The translations under genes were made by a program, and so were the position numbers. Source: Cornus controversa (Eukaryota > Streptophyta > Magnoliopsida > Cornales > Cornaceae). Taken from it: a stretch of 64,000 nucleotides of DNA. Below are positions 47,041-60,400 of the stretch, in pieces. Within the stretch, counting starts at the first letter, position 1. The number at the start of each line of letters is the position of its first letter. The stretch is taken from positions 46,192,806 to 46,256,805 of the forward strand of contig CM048848.1 of assembly GCA_026545225.1 (NCBI GenBank), in the 5' to 3' direction. The notes below the pieces were generated by a model. It did no database searches and was not told the DNA's origin. It saw only the letters and a program-made list of their open reading frames with translations.

Positions 47041-49334
47041 GCCTCTAGTCGACCTTGATTTCTGCTGCATTTTCTTACGTACTATTACGTTGTTGATTCG
47101 TGAAATTGGTTTACCTCGGGGGACTTCTTTTAAGTTCCCCAATGTTGTGAAATGCAAAATGTAGTAAAAATATAGTGTTCTCAGAAACAAGCCGCCTATT
47201 GTAAAACTACTCGGAATTCATTTGGTTGAGACTTGTCTCTGAAAGTAACTCTGTTAGCATTGACACTCATTGTCAAACTATTGCAAAAGTCAGTAGTTAC
47301 ATAGAATTTTGGTATGCAGGTTGTTCCGTTGTGGACCATTGCTTGATAGCAAAGGATCTGAAATACAAGAAGCTTAAATTCAATGTATATATATGTGCTC
47401 GGATTGTGCAAACAAATCTTAGAAGGTTTTAAACTGAATGTTGTGAAGTTTGTTTACGTATGACATTTCAATAGTAAATTGTCTAGTTTACACTAGACTG
47501 GAGACAAATCTTGACATTATTTTATATGTACTAGTTACTCTCATGCTCAACCTTCGAAATAGGGGGTCCGGATCTACTGCTATAATAGGTCCTGCTCTAA
47601 TTTTTCAACACAGTTATTCTTGTTTTTTCGACATAGTCATTTTACAACACGTTATTTCTGACTATAGCTTGTGGGCCAGATCAAACAACCTTATTGTAAA
47701 TATCAGTCCTTTTGGGCATGTACAGTTATACCATTAATATACAATTTACCTTCTTAAAAAAAAAAACACATTTATTCTTGTTGTTGTTGATGATTAACAC
47801 ACAACAATAACACGGAATAATAAAAAGATAAAGAACATATAAATTTAACATGGTTAGGTGTTGTGCCTACTCTTCATAAGAGCTAAAGAAGTAATCTACT
47901 ATGTCTTGTAACTTATATATCTCTAAATTCTACTACATAGAAAATTCTTAATATATTCGTACTGTTATGCCGGAGGGGTAGCCTCCTGCACCCTCACCAT
48001 ATTAGTTCGTTCATGTACAAAATAGTTGACCCAGAGCTTAGTGCAATTCTAAACACAGTCATGCTTAGTGTAATTCCTATCAATATTTTTTCAATTTAGA
48101 ATAAAAATAAATAGAGAAGATGTTTAAATAATCATGCTTCAAAAGTTAAAAGAGAGAACATGTTTAAATCATGTTTCAAAAGTTGGGTGTTCATGCACAT
48201 TGTTGAAGACACTAAATATAGATATGAAATGAAAAAAAGGCAGATTCTTTTAGATGGAAAATGAGCATTCCTTGGAATGAATGGTCAGTGGGTGGGTATG
48301 TTTTTGGTTTGATTGGTTCACTCACATTCTTATTTGTTGGCCAATTGTCAAAACTTCCCGCCAATTGTCTTTATGGCAGAGGAAAAGGCAAAGGCAAAAG
48401 CATTCGGATCATTTGCTTTATTTTCCAAAAAGAAAAAGAGAATTAAAGCATTTGGATCAACATGCATACCCTTGAAGTGACGTGACGTGACGTGTTAGCA
48501 TTAACGTTAATATGGTCCTCCTCACAAACAACAAGACCTAATAAGAGGACTTAAATGCTATCAGCCAATATCAACACATACAGTGTCATTTGCTCAAACG
48601 ATGTCATTACATGTGTGGGACTCACATGCACGTGCGAACGCGGACACTCGTGTATACATGCGTGGGATCCGAACTTTAAGAAGAGATGCAAAGGATCCGA
48701 ACCCTAATGAGGCATGCATGTGGACATGTATTTTGATGCGTTTAAATAAAATTTTAAATTTTGGACACAGCGATGATTAGAAGGTAGAGACTAGAATGGA
48801 ACGCATACATTCATCAAGAGGAATACGATCTCTGAACTTTACCGTCTCGCTGGTAGTGACCTCAGTTAGTTCTCTTCCACCAAATAGTCATATATTTCTT
48901 ACGGCAATTTAATATATGCTGGATTAAACATGAAGACTAACAGATTTCTAGTTTGTTGGTGAGACCACAAGGTCATTTTTATTATACATAAATCTTCTGT
49001 TTTTCACTTCTCAGATATGTAGTTGTAATCTCTAGCTTTCCAATGTATTATTTATATATGGACTTGAGAAAATATATATATATATATATTTTATACGGAA
49101 GGATAAAGCTATCAGTCTCTATAGAAGCAATGCTATTTATAATATTCGTAATGATAGTCATTTTGCTTATTCAATGTGAGAGCATCACTGACTTTCTTAA
49201 ATCTTCTTTTACAAATGATTGCACGAGGATATAGATTGTTGAAATCAAAAATAAAATCATTTGAAAGCAATGAATAATAGTCTCATTGTCTATATATCAC
49301 GTAGGATAATTGTCATGACAAGCACTTGCGTGGA

Positions 49335-49465
49335 TTCAAAGTGTGATAATTTTTTTAATATCGGAGCAAGGTGATGACGAGATTAAAACTCAAGACCTGC
49401 GGTTGCCTGAAGCTGTGGTACCATGTTAAACACCATCTATTCTAAAAGCTTAACAACAGTAAAAG
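49335..49465 (-). mobile_element. TRIM fragment of the same family as in the RlmN intron
   Basis: On the minus strand an LTR tail (CTTTTAGAATAGATGGT, then GTTTAACA) ends next to a primer-binding-like TGGTACCACAGC at 49412-49423. Internal sequence AGGTCTTGAGTTTTAATCTC matches the internal part of the TRIM at 24866-25124. The second LTR is missing. Confidence 0.6.
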
Positions 49466-50972
49466 AAAATTAAAAAATATAAAACACATACATTGAGTTC
49501 ATAAAATTACAATGTAACTCTTTTTAAAAAAAAAGGAAAAAATCAAAGGAATTTGAAGAGAGGAAAGAATGAAAGAATTAAGAATTTTTTTTAGTAATTA
49601 AAAATTTTAGGGGGGCAATTTGTACAATTTAATATATGTGTGTGTGTACTTGTATATATTCGTGCACTATCATGCATCTTTAATCATGATTATTTTGAAC
49701 CGTAGATGGGTAAAGACATTTCGAGTCACATGATTTGTTTTTTAATCACTTATGACTGTGAGATTGACCTTTTTATCTTATTATATCAAACTTAAGTCTA
49801 ATATAAATATATAAAAAAAGTATATACATATATGTGTGTGTGTGTGTGTGTCCCCCTGGACTTTAACTGGCTCCGCGACCCACCCCACCCCCGCGGCATG
49901 AAAGACAGTACATTCGTACTTTATTGATGCACACATGCCCTCTTTCTCCGGAGCTAAGAGATGTCAATATCTGCATTTTCATGATCATTATTAAGAGATT
50001 GGATTAGCAAGTGTGAGGATATGGGCGGGTTCAAGTGATGCATAAAACCGACTCAAGGAAGTTGATAAATACAATCCGGGTCCGGGTAAGGAAATGCACC
50101 AGTCTTCACATATTTTTTCATAATACCGAGTGAAATGCATTACATAGTCCTTTTATGTGGTTTTACATAAAACTGAATTTAATTCAAGTATTAGAAAAAG
50201 AAGATTCTGAAATTTATGGTACTGCAATACCATAGAGTCCTCTTCATGCACAACCTTCTTAGGAGAAAAATATATATTCTAATATTTCTTTTCCCATCCA
50301 AAAATATTTCCATTATTCTTTCCAATCTATATAGATAATATGATAACAAGCACTTCAGAATCAAAAAATTACACAAAACAATCAATTTCGGTACCTAGGA
50401 CCGATGGTGATAGCACTTGTAGTAATTCACAAGCCCCATAGACATCATCCACACAAAATCATGAGTCAAGAACTTGTCTTACTATTAAGCATATTATTTA
50501 TGCTTTGAAATCTGTTTTCTTCCTCTTCATTTACAGAAGGAATTACATGGAAAAAAAGAAAAAAAAAATGAGCGCAAGACAACTAACATGGTGATCATCT
50601 TATTAAAATGTATCACCAGTTAACAGCAAGTCAATCAATTTTCTTCATGTACAGCTGAGAAAGCATTGTTCAAGTGGTTTTAGCCGGAGGGAGACGGTGA
50701 GTATGCATGACCATAACATCTACATGGTACTTCATGCCCTGGACAAATCGGCAACCATTTTCCCAACTTGCGGCGGGAGGCATTTGGACCAATATCCCCA
50801 GCCTATATAAAAGAGATTCCAAAATTTCTTGAACAGCTAATCCACTCACCATTGGTACGTCGAAAGAGCAGAAGGAACGGGGTATCCACATCAATTGTAC
50901 AGGCTATACAAAGAATGAAACATGCAACTCCAACCTTCTAAAGAAGTTGTATTGCAGTTAGACCAAACTACA

Positions 50973-53900
50973 TCAATCTATGAGGCTCTCAATCCTTTCC
51001 ACTGGAGAACCAACTGAAGGCGAAGGCTTGGGATCCAGAACACAGTTAGCTTTAATTGCCTTCTCAAATTCTTCCATAAGTAACTTCCGGATTTTCCGTC
51101 TCAAACCAGAGGCTTGTTCGGGTCTGAACCACTGCTTGCCAAACTGAGATTCAAAGAATATAAACCAAGTATAACATTAATGTGCGAGTATGAAACTGCA
51201 TCAACTAAGAACCACACAAAATTTTAAAAAGAATGTACCATTTCTAAATTTTTCTTTTTCAGCCTTTCAGGAGCATCTTCAATGAAGCGCTCCATAAAGA
51301 AAAGAACAAAGAGACCACAGTCATAGTCGTTTCTCTGTTGGGGAACCTGGTGGGAAAACAAACAGAATAACACAGAAAAAGTAGTCTCAGAAACTCAAAG
51401 GACATGAGTTGAAAAGTGATCAATTTTTTTGCCTAGATATTTGTATTCAATTTTGCAGCTACATAATCCTAAGACAACTTCCCACACCCTCCATGTCTAT
51501 TTCAAAAAATTGGCTCATGATTCTTGTACTTCTCACATTTCAGCAAAATTTAGAGTTAAGACAATCTAAAGACTTAAAACCTAGCATAACTCATTGTGAC
51601 AAGTTTTCTGGAAACCCTCTTCAGCTTATTACTTGCAAGAATACTCTGAAGTTCAGATTAACATCCAAGTGATATATTGTTTGCAAAAGGAAAACACAAA
51701 CATGTGTGATGTGTATCTCATTATTAAGTTAGCTAGCTTAAAATAGAAGATAAATAACTTTCTTTTTTTTTTAGCACGAATAACAAATGATAAAGAAAGA
51801 AAAAATAATCTGTCAAGGCAATAGCCAGCTGTGAGCAAACCATAAAAAATTGAGGTAGTGTAGGACAAAAAAATTTCCAACATTGAATTTCATTCACGAA
51901 ATAATTCTCAACCAAATCAGGATAAGAGTGATTCTTATATTCCATGGCATGGAATATGCAAAATAGCTATAAAACACAAATTAAATGTTTCTAAGCATTC
52001 TTCCAATCAGAAAGGATTGGCAGAACATAATCCTCAAATTTGAGGCATGCAGAAAAGAAATTTACCGGAATTGTCTTTCCATCCATTCTACGAGGGAGAT
52101 GTTTCCATATTCTTTCTGTGATAGGAGGATCCGGAGAAGCTTTTTCTTGATTCAGATAGTTCCATTCTTCTATCAAAAAGCTGAGACAACATTCACATAT
52201 TTTTGAGTATAGGAACAAGCTTCAGATTGAGAAGACATTGAATGAGAAATCATACGTGCATGTTTATGGCAATCATATTATTCAGATCATGTCATAAGAA
52301 ATAAGAAGAATTAGATGAGAATATAATCCCCACAATTTCATATATCACAGAATGAAGAACGTATTAAAAATTGATAGATAGTGTATAAAATATTCGAGAA
52401 TGGCAAGTGACCCACTCACCCAAGGTGCAACAAAAGAACAAAGTGATCAAGTCAAGGACCCTAAATTCCATTTCCTAATCAAACTTGCCACTTAATACAT
52501 TTTAAACCAAAGTACTCAGGTTCAGGATAACCCAGTCATTTTAGTTGTTTTAATTTGCTTTTCATAAGACAAGAATGCAATATGCCCCATAGTAAGCATC
52601 CACATATGGATTTGAAAGCTAAACTACAAATGAAGATTCTGAAATATGATCACAACATTTTGCTTCAACGCAACAAAAGGTGCATGCAAGGAAGGCAAGA
52701 ATAAAAAGTTAAATTCCAACATTGAACATAAATATATGAAATGCATTGCTTAAATATAGTTGGAAAGATCAAATTTTCACAAGAATAATTGCACCTCCAA
52801 GTTGTATGGTTTTTAGAACACAATATGCATACAACATTTAACCTTCAACAATCACATGCCTTAAAAAATAAATGCATACAAATGCATATACCCCACACAG
52901 ATGCACATAAATAGATGGATTAGAAAACAGCATGGTAAAACCGTAAAACTTAATTAAGAACCCAACTCAGGTTGCCACTTGGAGAAGGTTGGATTACTTT
53001 TGGGTTTATGATAATATGGGCATCCTTTGAGAAAATTACAGACTCGCTGACCGGCCTGACCAAGGTTCGAGGGCGAGTTTTACTTATTTAAGAGAGAATG
53101 TGTAGTTAATCGAAAAGCATCCGATCCAGTTCTTGGTTTGAGGGCTTTCAGGGAGGCAGATGGAGGAGTATAATAAAGACATTGATGAGCAGCCGTGTAC
53201 CCATTTCGATCCATGACTGGATACTTCTTGAGACAGGTGAAATGGAGCACAGGCCATAAGAAGGTGACCAGAGGTGCTGCTTTAGTAAGGGTGGATGCTA
53301 GTTGTGTGTTAAGATTCTGATTGCTTATGATTTTTCTTGACATTCTTACTCATGAATTAATTCTACATAACAAGTGTATCTTTGAGATGAGTCATGTTCC
53401 CAATCAAAGATGTAGTACTGCAAATGAACCAAGTTCATGAACCGCTCGGGCTTGCCTTGTTAATGGCTCAGCTTGTGTTTGTTCATCAAGTAAATGAGCT
53501 CATTTTCTATAAGACCCAAGCTTGAGCAATTGCAAGTCAACTCATTAACACATGCCTAATGGTATTCTTTTCTATTATTTTTTTTCATTTTTGCAATTTT
53601 GAGAAGTATCGTGCCATTTCATCAATAGACAAGGTAATAACATATGATAGATATATAGAAATGTGTCACAATAATCTTTTTTTTTTTAAAATAAATATGT
53701 TTCACAAGCTAACTAGCCAAACCAGCAAGTTGGCTTGCACACACACTTGAGCCAAGCTCGAGCTAAGTTTTCTGATATTGTCATGAACACAAGCTAAGCA
53801 CGAACCTATGTTACGAGGACTCTTCAAAAGTAGATGAAGTGCCCATGTCAGACACACAATCCTAGATATGGGTATAGGATATGTGTCTGACACTTCAATG

Positions 53901-54415
53901 TGGACATTACCCTATATGATCCAATTTTATTATATTATTACTTCAAAACGAGTGAAATTCCATACTAAACACTATGTAGTATAAAGAAATTATACTACTT
54001 TTTAAAATAAAATAGAAATATTAGATAATAAGAATATGGGTGAATTACTCTAACCTCCTCTGAGGAGGTTTGGCATATTCACCCATAGATTAGACCTTTT
54101 GAAAAATCACTCTGACCTCCCTCGTCAAAGTTCTACCATTAACTATCAGTACAGAATTACCCTTTTACCCTCACACTAAAGATAACATACTTCTGATGTT
54201 TTGCTGATGTAATAAAAAAATTTAGATCCCTACTTTGAATGACAATTTTGGCCCTCTTTACTTTCTTATTTTCATTCGCGTGCCCTTCTTTTTCTCTCTC
54301 TAAAATTTCTCCCTCTTCAATGTTCTCTCTCTTCATCTCCTTGTCACTGCAATTTCTCACCCCACCAACCATTACTCCCCTCCCTCACCGGAAATCTAAC
54401 CCAGCCTGCCACCTC

Positions 54416-54473
<58 letters not shown>

Positions 54474-57400
54474 TCACTCTCTAACTCTAAATTGCTGCCT
54501 CCGCCACCGCTATGGTTGCCCCTTTCTCTTCTCTCTTACTTGTCGTCTTACAAGTGAAAATTCTCTCTCTAATCGGTACTCTGCAAATCCCCACTGCTAC
54601 CACCATTGTGAGCCTCCCACCGCCATCAATTTCCCTTGTTATTGTTGCAGCTACACAAATGGGTCAGCGATGATAAAACATGTTTTTGTGCTTACAATTG
54701 TTGTTTTGAGAAAGATTAACTAATAATCAATGAGATGAGTTTTTTTTTTTTTAAATCATGGAGCATAGTTAACGCTGTAAAAGTCCAAACCTCAGGGGAG
54801 GTCAGAGTATTCACCGTAAGAATATTTAGCAGTGTCCCTATGTCATATTTGGGAATTTGATATGTCTTATGCTTGGATACAAACACGCACCCGGCACACA
54901 TACCTGAGTCCAAGTAACATAGGCCACATACAAAGTTAAAAAAACGAACAACTATGAAGATGGTTTTAAAGTGACTAGGCGAAATGCCTAGTTATTAAAT
55001 GAAGTCAAAGGACACTCAACTCTGTAAAAGTAGTAATTAAGATCTAGAAATATTAGGTGACAATTTAAGAAAGTGAAAAGTGTCAATAATGTTGTGTGGG
55101 AATGTTAAAAGTACCATCAAAGTTGTGTGGAACTCTAAACATCTGTTTAGAAAAGTTCAAAGTCAATAGTAATTGCATTACAAACGAACAGCACCCTTAC
55201 CCCAATAATACAAGTTTTCTCCAATATAATTCAGTATTTTATCAGTTGATTCACTGTTTTTCGGCCTTTTCCCATATTTTCTAATAGAAATCTACATTCC
55301 ACCAATGATAATAGTATCAGTCTCTACTTACAGTTGTAAGTGGAGTAATGGACCTCCTCTCGGTTAGCATACTGGCATTAGAGCCCCTTTCTTGAACCCA
55401 TGATAGTTGAGATCTATGGCTGAATATGATTGCAACTTAGTGAAGACTAGGAGAACTATTAGACATCTCAAGCATTATATACGGGCTAATACCTTTTTCC
55501 ACTTATTGGCTAAGATCAACTGTAAACATCTGTTCTAATTTGTTCGAAATCTGATATGTGGACCAATGGTCCACATGATATTAAATTAGTTTTAATTATT
55601 CAATTTTAACTTTTTTCTCTCTTACCAAAAAAAGGAAAAAAATATGGTTACATGCTATGTTACCCGGACTCGAGTACGGGTGACGAACACGGGTGCGTGT
55701 CTAGGGGTCGGATTCGTCTATTTATCAAATTATAGGACACGGGGACATGGATTAGAAGTGTCCAAAAATCAAACACAGGTACTTGGACACGGCATAGAAA
55801 CCATTTTCTCTGAACTTGAAATACCAAAGTCAGAAAGATTATACTTAACTTTGTTTTTTTTTCTTTCCTTTTTTTAGAAGTGTAAAAAAGAAAAAGTAAC
55901 TAAATTTGTGTCAAAAGTAAAAAAGGTGTGAAAATATGTTTAAAGTAAAAAAAAAGGTGTGAAAGAAAGTACTTCGTCCCTTCTTGTTGGAATGCAGTCA
56001 AAAAGATTACTTATGGCTAAAATTATAAGTAACTAGAGTAAGTTCAAATTTTTGGAAATGGTACAGTAAGTAAAGTCAAAGTGTGGTACAGCTGGATGGT
56101 TTCACCAAAAATAAATGTTAACCATTGGTTTATTAACACGTGGAGCTAACTACTAGCTACTTTTTGAAGTGTGGTACAGCTGGTTCATTAACAAGTGCAG
56201 TAACCCACATATATTACAGTAGTACAGTAGGTTTATAACATGAGTCATAGGGTTAGGCAAAAATATATATATTATAACATATGCGTGAAGTACACGCTCA
56301 GGAAGGTACAAAAATTTAGGCAGTCACAGCGCGTAAATGGCAGTCATCTTCTACTTCTCAAAACCCTATTGTCAAATCAGACCACCGTTTTTGAAGCAGA
56401 AAGCTTCCTACCACCGTGAATGGCAGCCAATTCAACAAATAAATCATGGAAAATTTTCTAATCCTTCACAAGCATCAACCCACACATACATTTGTGTATT
56501 TTTGTTGTTAGCCGTGTCCAATAGAGAAGATGAGGAGTCAAACCCATATCCCGTGAAAGTGTCCGTGTCGTGTTGTGTCGACACGGGTACTCTCGTCGGC
56601 ACCGGCAAGTCCAGGTAACATAGGTTACATGAGAAGATCTGGAGAACTGGGCTTTTCACTAGGTTTAAAAAATGGGATGTGATATTTGCACTCCACTTTT
56701 AAAGTGAAACTAATGTCCTTAACTCATAAATAATAAACCAAGTATTAGGCGTATTTTTGTCATTTACATTAAGGAAAAAAGGATTGCATTTTTCAAAAAA
56801 AAGACTTCAAATATCACCGTCCTAAAAAAATCCAGAATCATTTGTCTTAATCTGAGCATTGGGAGACAAAAGGCACAAAGCAAACAAATGCATATCAACA
56901 TAGAAGTTAAATAAATCAGCTTTCTGTAGAAAAAGTCAGCAACAGTTACTTTTAGAAGTCTTTAGATGAAGGTGAAGTTTTAAAGTGAAAATTCCTGACA
57001 TTACTGGAGAAGAATAATTAGATGAAGTCCTGGACTGGTAAAATGAAGTCAAAAGGGATTTTTGAGTACATTGATCTTCCTGATAGAAAGAAGGTGAAAT
57101 TGGTAGATATCAAGTTGAAGGGATGTGTGTCTTCTTGGTGGCAACAAGTTCAAATACAAGAGTTCAATCAGCAACGGAGCAAGTTCAAACCTGGATGAAG
57201 ATCAAATATTGATTCGAAGCCAATTCCTTCCATTAAACTATGAAGGAATTTGATTTCTTTCAGGATAAGAAGCACATAAATGGATACGGGACACGGATAT
57301 GACACGACATTGACACAACGACAAGGCAAATCCTAAAAAATTAGGACATTGACGCAGTGGGGACACGGCGAATAATATATATATATGGTGTTATACTTTA

Positions 57401-60400
57401 AGAAATTAAGAGTAATATTATTTTTTATCAACCTAACAATGAAAAAAAATTATGTTTTGCTGAATTTTAGAATTTGTGTTTTGCTGGGAAAAAGAAAGAA
57501 AGATAGAAAGACACGAAAGAGAAAAAACAAAGAAACAAAGAGGATTAGGGTTTTGTTAGAAAAAAAATTAGGGCTTAGTTAAAAATAAAAGTAAGAGTCC
57601 ATAGAAGAGAAAAAGTTCATGGAAACAAGAGGAAAAAGGAAAAAGAGGCAGAAAAAGAATTTTGTTGAGAAAGGAAAAAAACAAGTATCTAGGGTTTGTG
57701 AAGAAGAATGCGAAGAAAGAAAAGAGGAAGAGGATAGAGAGACTGACTTGGAGAGAGCAACCATTCACTAGCATCGAAGCTTGGTCGGTGGGAGAACAAG
57801 AGATAGCCATAGTTGATGGTGCAATAGTTTTAATCTTTGAATTAAAATATAAGCCTAAATATATGATTGTTTTAATAAAAAGTTATTTTATAAACCAACT
57901 TCTTAAAAGTAATTATGTAATAACTATTATATTATTGGAAGTTATTAAAGAACTCCTCATATTTACATTTTAACCCAACTTTCCTTCTAAAACTTTGTTA
58001 AAAAATTCCAAGAAAGCAACACGTGTGTCAGACAAGTATCCATGGCATGTCGGACGCATGTCCACGGCGTGTCCATGCCGTATCCGAATATTCAAAAATA
58101 AAATAAAATTCAGACTCGTTTTTTGGCATGACCGACACGTGTCAGGGCATGTCCGACACGAATTCTTTGACCTTTTAGATGTGCACGTGCTTCCTAGCTT
58201 TCAGCAGTATACTGCTGTGATTTCTACAATATGAGAACTCGACTACAATTGGGTGAATCAGAAAAGCAAGTCATCCATCATTATTTGACGGGCCTAAGGC
58301 CAAATACAAGAGGCTGGGTGGAGTTACGGCTTTCCTGGACATTGTTACTGCCCAGTTAACAACGAAGGTTGAAACCAAAGCCACAGCCTAGAAAGCATCC
58401 AAATCAACACAAAATGCGGACAGCTAAAGTTAGCTGCTGATCCAAATAAGAAGATGTCCCGCAGAGATCTAGTGCAGAATCTAAATTTACGCATAAAACT
58501 AGTACAATACCCATAACCATGGCTGTAGACAAGGCCGATGAAGTGAGTCAGTAAATACCATTATCGAAAGTAACAGCAAACAACTCCAGTTTGTGGGAAC
58601 AAAATCATATGCTATAAATGTGGAAAAGAGATCATTAATCCTTTTATTGTTGAAAGACAGCCAGCAATTTATTTGTAGATGAAGTAGAAGGCGAGAGGAA
58701 GGGCAATTTGATGAACTATGTGACAAGGTAAAGTTGTTGAACTTTGCAAAAGATGAAGTCAAACATAAAATATTCTTTTCCAGATTCTGGTTGTAGCGAG
58801 CTATGTTGACATGGAAAGCACCTGAAGGTGATTGAAGACATAATAATATCTTTAGAATAAATTGTTCACCTCATGGACAGCTTTGCAATGTCATCCAAGG
58901 AAAATTTAGAAATTACTAAAGATATGGTGATAAAGCCGAACCTTGAAGGAAACAAAAGCAACATCTTGTTTCTCCTATTGCAAATAAAAGTCTGTCATGT
59001 GGTGCAAGTAGAAACTTCTCATCTACAACACTCAATTACTTGGACAAAGTAACACTGATACAAAAATATTTTTATAATGCAAGCAGATTGACTGACGAGC
59101 ATGGGACCTGCCTTGCACCACAAGGCTTTAGCTTTAAACGGCACAAAATTTCCGAAGGCATAAAAATACAAACTAAATATAAAATAAAATAAAATAAATA
59201 TTGCATCATACCATAATTTTCTAGCTCCTTGCTGTTATAAAATAGTCATTGTTGCCAAAAAAATACCCAACTAGCTTATTTTTGGAAATTTTTTATTCCG
59301 GGCATACTCCTGCCTATGCGGTGTGTTGGAAGGGGAAGATCGGGAATAGACCTAACATTTGATATTATTTTGCCCAAAGTGACTGCTCTCATACTCGAAC
59401 CTTCATCATCACACTTGTCAGTCCGTACTTCAACTATTTAACCAAGCAATGACCCCTATTTTTTTCTTTTTGGGAACTCCGATGAGACCAGAGTCAAACC
59501 TAACTGTTGAGCCTGAGGGTTGCGTATGTACCCCACTGGGTGGAACAAAAGGTCGTAGTTAAGCATACAGAGAAAAGGGAGCCAGAACTACGAACCCCCA
59601 TAGCAAGGACTACAAAACTGCTATGAGAAATCCCACTCCAGTAACCTGGGCAAGGAATTTCACCTCTTCCTTCCCAGCCCAGGACTATAACACCGCTATC
59701 AGACATCCCACTCCAGTAACCTGGGCAAGGAATTTCACCTCTTCCTTCCCCACCCTTTCCCTTGGCTGCTTTTCTTTCGCGAATTATGCAAAAAGAAAAC
59801 ACATTGGTCCAATTAATCACTCATCTCATAAACTTATTTTCTACTTTCTACAGCACGTGAATGGTCAATGTCTAAAATCCCACTCCAGTAACCTGGGCAA
59901 GGAATTTTACCTCTTCCTTCCCCACCCTCTTTCCCTTGGCTGCTTTTCTTTCGGGAAATATGCAAAAAGAAAATGCATTGGTCCAATTAATCACACATCT
60001 CATAAACTTATTTTCTACTTTCTACAGCACGTGAATGGTCAATGTTTAAAATCCAAATAGCTGAAATTCTATAGGATTGACTGAAAAGATGCAAATCAAA
60101 AGTACAAAATGGAGACTTGCAAATTAAAGAACTACAGCAATTGCTATACATATCATATAACCATAGACTGATTGGAAAGGACTCCCTTTATCTCACCTTT
60201 TGATGCTATCAAAAATTGATTTACTTGAGTGAAGTCCCAGTGAATCCAAATGAAGTATAATAGGTCCTGTTTCATCCTCCTTGTCCGGGATACAGATAAT
60301 CACCAAGCTCCAATGAACACTGCATTAAACAAACAAAAGAAATAAGTAAAGAAATTTGCCATAATTGAAAAAGAGGTCAAACCTTAAGTTAAAAACTTCT

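Larger units (their letters stand above)
46869..50972. other. Spacer between two convergent genes
   Basis: It holds the 3' flanks of the SAMHD1-like gene (+) and the SUMO protease gene (-). A 31-base C run lies at 47008-47038. (TA)n and (TG)n microsatellites occur near 49073-49090 and 49835-49850. A TRIM fragment is listed separately. No exon-like ORF was found. Confidence 0.55.
52181..60196 (-). other. 8-kb transposon-filled intron of the SUMO protease gene
   Basis: The intron is bounded by exon 60319-60197 (donor GTGAGA) and exon 52180-52066 (acceptor TCTCAG), minus strand. It contains a MULE MITE nested in a TIR element, a second TIR element, a broken Gypsy gag and a 172-bp tandem repeat, all listed separately. 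The ORF at 53080-53343 (minus) has unusual residue variety but matches nothing I recognise. Confidence 0.7.

Noticed and set aside
50670-50894. 74-aa minus ORF just after the SUMO protease stop
   Set aside because: It lies in the probable 3' UTR, with no splice or domain support.
59500-60060. 106-aa and 145-aa ORFs on opposite strands
   Set aside because: Both are generated by the 172-bp tandem repeat in an intron.
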